This document shows positions 58,567-64,000 of a stretch of 64,000 nucleotides of DNA, in pieces. Numbering within the stretch: position 1 is the first letter of the stretch; every line of letters starts with the position of its first letter. A model generated the notes under the pieces. That model ran no database searches. It saw nothing but the letters and a program-made list of their open reading frames with translations, and was not told the origin of the DNA. The position numbers were made by a program, and so were the translations under genes. The stretch spans positions 62,001-126,000 of the forward strand of contig NZ_BAIV01000012.1 in assembly GCF_000517545.1 (NCBI RefSeq), in the 5' to 3' direction. Source of the DNA: Bacteroides reticulotermitis JCM 10512. Lineage in GTDB: Bacteria; Bacteroidota; Bacteroidia; Bacteroidales; Bacteroidaceae.

Positions 58567-59406
58567 TTGAAAAGCAATTTCCTACAACGTGCTATTACAG
58601 GGCTACTTTTCGTAGCCGTCCTAGTGGGCTGTATTCTATTTTCTCCGATTAGTTTCGGAATCTTATTCGTATTGATTTCCGCACTGACCATTTTCGAATT
58701 TGGTCAGTTGGTCAACCGTATAGAAGGAGTTTCCGTCAATAAGAATATCCTGATGCTGGCAGGAGCTTACTTATTCATTGCTATCTTAGCATTTTGCAGC
58801 AATATTTCGGGATCGAGCATCTTTATCCCCTATGTTCTATTGCTGCTCTACTTAATGATTAGCGAACTGTATCTAAAAAAGGAAAACCCAATACTTAACT
58901 GGGCATTTTCAATGTTCAGCCAACTCTATATTGGCCTTCCTTTTGCGATGCTGAATATATTGGCATTCCATAATGCACCGGCTAACTCTAGCATTGGATA
59001 TGATCCTATACTACCGTTATCCATTTTCATATTCTTGTGGCTGAACGATACAGGAGCCTATTGTGTAGGCTCGCTCTTTGGTAAGCATCGTTTATTTGAG
59101 CGTATTTCTCCAAAGAAATCATGGGAAGGTTCAATTGGTGGAGGAGTGGTAGCAATCGGTATTTCTTTCGTCTTTGGATATTATTTTCCAATCATGGCGA
59201 TGTGGCAATGGGCCGGCCTTGCTCTTGTTGTAGTTGTATTTGGTACATGGGGCGACCTGACTGAATCATTATTTAAAAGACAACTTCATATCAAAGACTC
59301 GGGCAATATTCTACCGGGACATGGTGGCATGCTCGACCGTTTTGACAGTTCGTTAATGGCAATTCCCGCAGCAGTAGCTTACCTCTACTTCCTGACTTAT
59401 TCTTAG
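58567..59406 (+). CDS. cdsA: Phosphatidate cytidylyltransferase CdsA
   Basis: This 279-residue inner-membrane enzyme makes CDP-diacylglycerol from CTP and phosphatidic acid, the branch point of phospholipid synthesis. It has about eight helices and the family signature near the C-terminus, KDSGNILPGHGGMLDRFDS. The start is a TTG at 58567 (Met-Lys-Ser-Asn-Phe), as no ATG lies in a good place; the gap to ftsH is 11 bases. It ends before a strong bidirectional terminator. Confidence 0.94.
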   Translation: MKSNFLQRAITGLLFVAVLVGCILFSPISFGILFVLISALTIFEFGQLVNRIEGVSVNKNILMLAGAYLFIAILAFCSNISGSSIFIPYVLLLLYLMISELYLKKENPILNWAFSMFSQLYIGLPFAMLNILAFHNAPANSSIGYDPILPLSIFIFLWLNDTGAYCVGSLFGKHRLFERISPKKSWEGSIGGGVVAIGISFVFGYYFPIMAMWQWAGLALVVVVFGTWGDLTESLFKRQLHIKDSGNILPGHGGMLDRFDSSLMAIPAAVAYLYFLTYS

Positions 59407-59425
59407 CATACAAAAAAACAAGTAT

Positions 59426-59468
59426 AAAGAAAGCCGGCCTATCTTACTAAAATAGGCCGGCTTTCTTT
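59426..59468. terminator. Bidirectional terminator between cdsA and the NigD-like gene
   Basis: A perfect 17-base stem, AAAGAAAGCCGGCCTAT with ATAGGCCGGCTTTCTTT, has a 9-base loop and serves two convergent genes. Confidence 0.92.
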
Positions 59469-59495
59469 CAAAAACAAAATCAAACAATCATTCTT

Positions 59496-60263
59496 TTATT
59501 TAAGCGACATAGTCGAATGCGCGTCTTTAGCAGATTCAGGTACAGCCACTGACTTACCGATCTCGAGTACTAAAGTTCTTTCACCATTAGTTTTAGAGTT
59601 TATTTTCACCTTAAACCCTTTAAAAGTTGGAGTTTCAGTATCAGAGAAATGCTCCGCAGATGGATAATAATCAGCTAGGTTGTAAGAGACGCGTCCCCAT
59701 CCCCATAAATTGGTCGTGTCATCATAGGTGTTATAACGCAATTCCAGATGTACATAACCGTCATTTTCCTGAGGATCTACAGTCACCTTCTTATTCTCGA
59801 CCAAACTGATTCGATGTTTCTCGCTATGAGGTATATTCTGCCTAAAGATAAGATTAAGGTATTTACCTCCAAGCCACATATCACCTTCATAGATTACGAT
59901 CGGATCATTCCCGAATTCTTCTTCATTTTCAGCAGTTAGCTCTTCTACCTCTTTGGTGAGCACCGAAGTAATTCCCTCCATCTTGACAACAACATCATGT
60001 TCTTGTCCCTGAGCTCCCTCTTCCAAGGGACGAAAGAAAGCAACCACACGTTCTCCATCAACCGGTTTATACCAAGGAATGGCAGTAGCAACCGGCAAGA
60101 TAGTTCCCCACTTATCACCGACAAGCGTATATTCTCCACCACCGGTGGCCTGAACAGTAGCCCAATCCCAACCAATAACATTATTGTCATCATCATCACA
60201 AGACTGCAGCACTGGTATCAATGCAAACAGTAATACACCTAAAAACCAATTTAGCTTTTTCAT
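59496..60263 (-). CDS. NigD-like lipoprotein
   Basis: This 255-residue lipoprotein (lipobox LQSCDDDDNN, Cys about 22, with an acidic tail after it) resembles the NigD-like family of Bacteroides: an N-terminal OB-like beta domain (WATVQATGGGEYTLVGDKWG, VVAFFRPLEEG) and a C-terminal beta domain (GYVHLELRYNTYDD). Members are surface or periplasmic proteins of unknown role, first noted next to a bacteriocin-related locus. It stands alone between convergent cdsA and lpxB, both of which are unrelated. Confidence 0.75.
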   Translation of the reverse strand: MKKLNWFLGVLLFALIPVLQSCDDDDNNVIGWDWATVQATGGGEYTLVGDKWGTILPVATAIPWYKPVDGERVVAFFRPLEEGAQGQEHDVVVKMEGITSVLTKEVEELTAENEEEFGNDPIVIYEGDMWLGGKYLNLIFRQNIPHSEKHRISLVENKKVTVDPQENDGYVHLELRYNTYDDTTNLWGWGRVSYNLADYYPSAEHFSDTETPTFKGFKVKINSKTNGERTLVLEIGKSVAVPESAKDAHSTMSLK

Positions 60264-60356
60264 ATCTGTTCCTTTCTTTTTTTAATGTTTCTGCTCTATA
60301 AACAGCAAAACCAGGCATTTACTGCACTGGCTTTACATTTATTCAGAAATGAGGAA

Positions 60357-61493
60357 CTATTTTTTCAACATTTTCACTATTTTAGAGGCTGCATGCCGAG
60401 GTGCACCCGGAGGTCCAAGGCGTTTAGCCATTAACTCATAGTCATTCAACATACACTCTTTATACGCCTTATCGTTAAGAATACGATTCAGTTCATCTCG
60501 CATATTGGCAACTGTCATTGTATCGGCAACCAGCTCTTCCACTACCTGCTTATCAGCTATTAAATTCACAAGCGAAATATATTTCACAGTCAGAATATGC
60601 CGTCGCAAGAATGAGATAACCTTGCCAATGGGCGTATAATAACAAACAACCTGCGGAACACGGAAGAGTGCTGCCTCAAGAGTCGCAGTTCCCGACGTCA
60701 CTAAAGCAGCTTCAGCATGTTGAAGTAGCATATACGTTTGCCCGAAGACAATCTTCACATCTACCCCATTCAGATATTTTTCATAGAACTCCGGAGCAAT
60801 GCCAGGCGCACCGGCCAGCACCAGCTGACATTCAGGAAAAGCAGAAGCTGCCTTAATCATATCCGATAGATTGTCTTTTATCTCCTGCTTACGGCTTCCC
60901 GCCAACAAAGCAATGATCGGTTTATCCACCAATTGATTGTCTGCTACAAATGCCTGAAAATCTTTTGGATGTTCTTCTTTAAAAGCCGCTACTTCATCTA
61001 CCGTAGGATTTCCTACATAGTGAATAGGATACTTATGCTTCTTCTCAAAGAAGTCTACCTCAAAAGGAAGGATTGAGAAAAGCTCATCTACATCACGCTT
61101 AATATTCTTGATACGGTATTCTTTCCACGCCCAGATCTTAGGAGATATATAATAATATACCGGAATTTCTGTTTGCGAATGGACAAACTTGGCAATATCG
61201 AGGTTAAATCCCGGATAATCGACCAAAATAACCACATCCGGTTTCCAATCTACAATATCTTTCTTACAACGTTTCATATTAGCGAAAATGGTACGCAGGT
61301 GCAATAACACTGGTATAAATCCCATATACGCCAATTCTTTATAATGTTTCACCATTGTACCACCGACAGCAGCCATCAGATCTCCTCCGAAAAAGCGAAA
61401 TTCGGCTTGTGCATCTTCCTCTTTTAAAGCGGTCATCAGATGAGATGCATGCAAATCACCGGACGCTTCACCGACTATCAAATAATATTTCAT
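60357..61493 (-). CDS. lpxB: Lipid-A-disaccharide synthase LpxB
   Basis: This 378-residue GT19 glycosyltransferase joins UDP-2,3-diacylglucosamine and lipid X to form the lipid A disaccharide at the inner face of the cytoplasmic membrane. The N-terminal GEASGDLHASHLM and the later IWAWKEYRIKNIKRDVD, LPFEVDFF and LVTSGTATLEAALF segments are characteristic. It lies 31 bases downstream of surE on the same strand, a linkage common in Bacteroidota. Length is normal. Confidence 0.95.
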   Translation of the reverse strand: MKYYLIVGEASGDLHASHLMTALKEEDAQAEFRFFGGDLMAAVGGTMVKHYKELAYMGFIPVLLHLRTIFANMKRCKKDIVDWKPDVVILVDYPGFNLDIAKFVHSQTEIPVYYYISPKIWAWKEYRIKNIKRDVDELFSILPFEVDFFEKKHKYPIHYVGNPTVDEVAAFKEEHPKDFQAFVADNQLVDKPIIALLAGSRKQEIKDNLSDMIKAASAFPECQLVLAGAPGIAPEFYEKYLNGVDVKIVFGQTYMLLQHAEAALVTSGTATLEAALFRVPQVVCYYTPIGKVISFLRRHILTVKYISLVNLIADKQVVEELVADTMTVANMRDELNRILNDKAYKECMLNDYELMAKRLGPPGAPRHAASKIVKMLKK

Positions 61494-61524
61494 GAGAATG
61501 TGATTTAGGTAATGATGATAAATA

Positions 61525-62308
61525 TCAATCGCATAACCCTGACTCGCGACAGCACGCTTCGAGGCTGTCGATCGAATTATAAGCAGTCAGATCCACTGTA
61601 ATGGGAGTAATAGCGACATATCCATTGGCCAATGCCATTGGTCGCTCTTTTCATTCTCAGGCTCAGAATCGGTAAATGACCCAGTCAACCAAAAGTAATT
61701 CGGATCACTCAGACGTGGACAAGCCTCCCACTCTTTCGTCCATCTTCCTTTCGCCTGCTGGCAGACTTTTACTCCTTTAAGTTCCGACGTATCGGGAAAG
61801 TTCACATTTAAACAAGTCAAAGGAGGTAAACCTTTCTCTAGTACCATAGCAGCAATCTTGCGAATGTATGGTCCGGCGGCTTCAAAATCGGCTCCCGGAT
61901 CATGCTACATAAAGAAAAGCCAATCGATGGAACTCCATTCAAGCAACCTTCAATAGCAATTCCCATCGTACCGGAATAGTGAACATTCGTAGCAGAGTTA
62001 TCACCATGATTGATACCTCCAACAACCAAATCCGGTTCACGATCAAGCACCGTGTTACGAGCTAGCTTCACACAATCAGTCGGTGTGCCCGAACACTTAT
62101 AAACAGTTAGCCCAACATCTTTTCGAAGTAACTGATAATGCACCGGTTGTGTAACAGTCAATGCAGAAGCATTCCCCGAGCGCGGAGAATCGGGAGCCAT
62201 CACTACAATTTCTCCCAAAGGGCGCAGATATTTCACTAATTCACTAATACCTTTAGATACCACACCGTCGTCATTTGAAACGAGTATCAACGGTTTTCTA
62301 TTACTCAT
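61525..62308 (-). CDS. surE: 5'/3'-nucleotidase SurE, frameshifted twice in this sequence
   Basis: SurE is a metal-dependent phosphatase that acts on nucleoside monophosphates and helps stationary-phase survival. The N-terminal [19 protein letters not shown] contains the metal-binding Asp pair, followed by SGNASALT and [19 protein letters not shown]. Two one-base deletions break it. At about 61904 (CC read as C) FSLCS is separated from [19 protein letters not shown]. At about 61635 (GGG read as GG) EKSDQW is separated from [19 protein letters not shown]. The repaired protein ends at 61525 and is about 260 residues, the usual size. It is followed by lpxB. Confidence 0.9.
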
Positions 62309-62336
62309 ATTCTATTTCTCTATTTTTATATTTGCA

Positions 62337-62368
62337 CAAAAGTAACAAAAAGAACTTGTATTGCCAAC
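62337..62368 (-). promoter_or_regulatory. Bacteroides-type promoter of surE-lpxB
   Basis: On the minus strand a -7 TACTTTTG (plus-strand 62337-62344) and a -33 GTTG (62365-62368) are separated by 20 bases. The surE ATG is 28 bases downstream. Confidence 0.6.
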
Positions 62369-62687
62369 CCAAGTTTCATTATATCAGTCAGACGACAAGA
62401 CTCCCTCTTATGAACCGTACCAGTCGCGTTACTCCCGCTACTCCCGCTGAAGTTTACAAATCTTAATCTTCTGCAAGTGAGTAAAAAAGGATATAAATTC
62501 AATATTAATATGTATATTTGCAAGCTCAGAAAAAAGATTGACGATAACCAGCCGGATTCTATAATTGACTCAGTGGGTAGTTATTAACAAAACGGGTGAC
62601 TTATCAACAGAAAACTCAAAGTTTCGCTTTTTTCGTAGGTGCTCTAAGGTTTTATCGCTTATTTCGCTGCCAATAAATTTAGTGAAT
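62369..62687. other. Upstream region of parA
   Basis: No gene is called here. A -7-like TATATTTG is at 62513-62520. Two near-DnaA-box 9-mers occur at 62581 (TTATTAACA) and 62601 (TTATCAACA), each close to TTATCCACA. Neither gidB nor dnaA is next to it. An in-frame extension of parA back to 62565 exists but has no family similarity. Confidence 0.35.
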
Positions 62688-63452
62688 ATGGGAAAAATTA
62701 TAGCTTTGGCTAACCAAAAAGGAGGTGTCGGAAAGACAACGACCACAATCAACCTCGCAGCTTCACTTGCTACACTTGAAAAGAAAGTGCTCGTGGTAGA
62801 TGCTGATCCGCAAGCTAATGCCTCTTCCGGTTTGGGAGTAGACATCAAGCAGTCGGAGTGTACTATCTATGAATGTATCATAGATAGAGCGAATGTGGAA
62901 GATGCTATCCATGATACGGAAATCGATTCTCTTAAAGTTATCTCTTCGCATATTAATCTGGTAGGAGCGGAAATTGAAATGCTCAACCTCCCTAACCGTG
63001 AAAAGATTCTAAAGGAAGTACTGACACCGCTTAAAGAGAAATACGATTATATTTTAATCGACTGTTCACCGTCACTGGGGCTTATCACGATCAATGCGCT
63101 AACAGCTGCTGATTCGATAATAATCCCTGTACAAGCTGAATATTTTGCTCTTGAAGGCATCAGTAAGCTATTAAACACGATTAAAATAATTAAATCGAAA
63201 CTCAATCCTTCATTAGAAATCGAAGGTTTCTTACTAACGATGTACGACTCACGCTTGCGACAAGCCAATCAAATTTATGATGAAGTAAAGCGGCATTTCC
63301 AAGAGCTAGTCTTCAATACGGTTATTCAACGCAATGTGAAGCTTAGCGAAGCACCCAGCTACGGAATCCCAACTATTCTCTATGATGCGGATTCTACTGG
63401 CTCAAAAAACCACTTGTCATTAGCCAAAGAGATTATTAATAAAAACAGATAA
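62688..63452 (+). CDS. parA: Chromosome-partitioning ATPase ParA (Soj)
   Basis: This 254-residue ATPase drives chromosome-origin segregation with ParB. The start is set at [20 protein letters not shown] (62688), where the deviant Walker A motif begins; an upstream ATG at 62565 would add 41 residues foreign to the family. Other motifs are [17 protein letters not shown] and [18 protein letters not shown]. The gene is followed by parB after 12 bases. The chromosome-type (not plasmid) identity is inferred from sequence and context. Confidence 0.94.
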   Translation: MGKIIALANQKGGVGKTTTTINLAASLATLEKKVLVVDADPQANASSGLGVDIKQSECTIYECIIDRANVEDAIHDTEIDSLKVISSHINLVGAEIEMLNLPNREKILKEVLTPLKEKYDYILIDCSPSLGLITINALTAADSIIIPVQAEYFALEGISKLLNTIKIIKSKLNPSLEIEGFLLTMYDSRLRQANQIYDEVKRHFQELVFNTVIQRNVKLSEAPSYGIPTILYDADSTGSKNHLSLAKEIINKNR

Positions 63453-63464
63453 AACGAAGAAGAT

Positions 63465-64000
63465 ATGGCAACACCAAAAAGAAAAGTTTTAGGTCGCGGT
63501 CTTGACGCCTTGCTCTCTATGGATGATGTAAAAACCGAAGGTTCTTCTTCTATCAATGAAATAGAGCTGGCGAAAATATCCGTCAACCCCAACCAACCGC
63601 GCCGTGAATTTGATCCAGTTGCTTTGCAAGAGTTATCGGATTCTATCTCTGAGATAGGAATCATTCAACCCATAACATTACGCAAGATCTCAGACGATGA
63701 GTATCAAATTATTGCTGGAGAAAGACGCTACCGCGCGTCACAGAAAGCGGGACTGACAACAGTTCCGGCTTACATACGTACAGCTGACGATGAGAACATG
63801 ATGGAAATGGCTCTTATAGAGAATATCCAACGTGAAGACTTGAATGCGGTAGAAATAGCTTTAGCCTACCAACACTTACTAGACCAGTATGAACTGACTC
63901 AGGAGCGACTCAGTGAACGAATTGGTAAGAATCGAACTACCATCGCTAACTACCTCCGACTTCTGAAGTTACCGGCTCCCATACAAATGGCCTTACAAAA
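63465..64000 (+). CDS. parB: Chromosome-partitioning protein ParB (partial, cut by window end)
   Basis: The first 178 codons are present and the gene continues beyond the window. The N-terminal RKVLGRGLDALLS box (ParA-interaction), the CTPase motif GERRYRAS and the LIENIQREDLN segment are visible, followed by the start of the parS-binding helix-turn-helix (TQERLSERIGKNRTTIANYL). ParB binds parS sites near the origin and loads SMC. No parS sequence (TGTTTCACGTGAAACA type) was noticed in this window. Confidence 0.93.
   Translation, partial: MATPKRKVLGRGLDALLSMDDVKTEGSSSINEIELAKISVNPNQPRREFDPVALQELSDSISEIGIIQPITLRKISDDEYQIIAGERRYRASQKAGLTTVPAYIRTADDENMMEMALIENIQREDLNAVEIALAYQHLLDQYELTQERLSERIGKNRTTIANYLRLLKLPAPIQMALQ

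Noticed and set aside
62581..62609. DnaA boxes marking a replication origin
   Set aside because: Only two imperfect 9-mers are found, without dnaA, gidB or an AT-rich unwinding region nearby.
62565..62687. N-terminal extension of ParA
   Set aside because: The extra 41 residues have no similarity to ParA, whose conserved sequence begins at [13 protein letters not shown].

Overview
The window looks like a chromosomal segment of a Bacteroides-type gut bacterium (phylum Bacteroidota). Evidence: promoters of the TTTG-N(19-22)-TAnnTTTG type, a SusR-like membrane regulator, a SusC-like TonB-dependent receptor with a carboxypeptidase-like N-terminal domain, a NigD-like lipoprotein, an 11-subunit Nuo operon with fused NuoC-NuoD and no NuoEFG, and many exported glycosidases. 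I cannot name the species from sequence alone.

Layout. 1-1375 is non-coding and carries copy 1 of a repeated element (276-1099). 1430-17691 is a leftward polysaccharide-utilisation block: SusR-like regulator, ECF sigma factor, a 71-residue anti-sigma-like protein, then a GH38-like enzyme, GH92 mannosidase, GH2 glycosidase with a discoidin domain, and two GH78 rhamnosidases. It suggests attack on a glycan rich in rhamnose and mannose; no SusC/SusD pair is in view. 17943-28395 is a small exported protein followed by nuoA-B-CD-H-I-J-K-L-M-N and a terminator. 28683-32762 is a TonB receptor plus a beta-helix lipoprotein. 32830-46877 holds an aldo/keto reductase, a YbdG-type mechanosensitive channel, a DUF4435 (TOPRIM-like) protein with its AAA ATPase (a pair resembling the PARIS defence system), a DMT exporter, MeaB, a DUF1573 protein and a giant alpha-2-macroglobulin. 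47061-47963 holds a small membrane protein and two tandem ~30-residue microproteins. 48185-54840 holds PepD, a flippase-like membrane protein, RsmA, MgtE and a DUF349 protein. 54974-55515 is copy 2 of the repeated element, next to tRNA-Gln. 56138-63999 is housekeeping: RsfS, FtsH, CdsA, a NigD-like lipoprotein, LpxB, SurE, ParA and the start of ParB.

Two messages stand out. First, at least eleven one-base indels (ten deletions, one insertion, nearly all in short homopolymers) break otherwise normal genes, including four Nuo subunits, MgtE, SurE and DUF4435. This looks like a consensus-sequence error pattern, so I annotate each as a single gene spanning the break. Second, the non-coding DNA is unusually structured: a duplicated element holds four tandem mini-palindromes whose arms differ between the copies but stay paired, and a pair of microproteins with a shared motif lies in a region that would usually be called empty.
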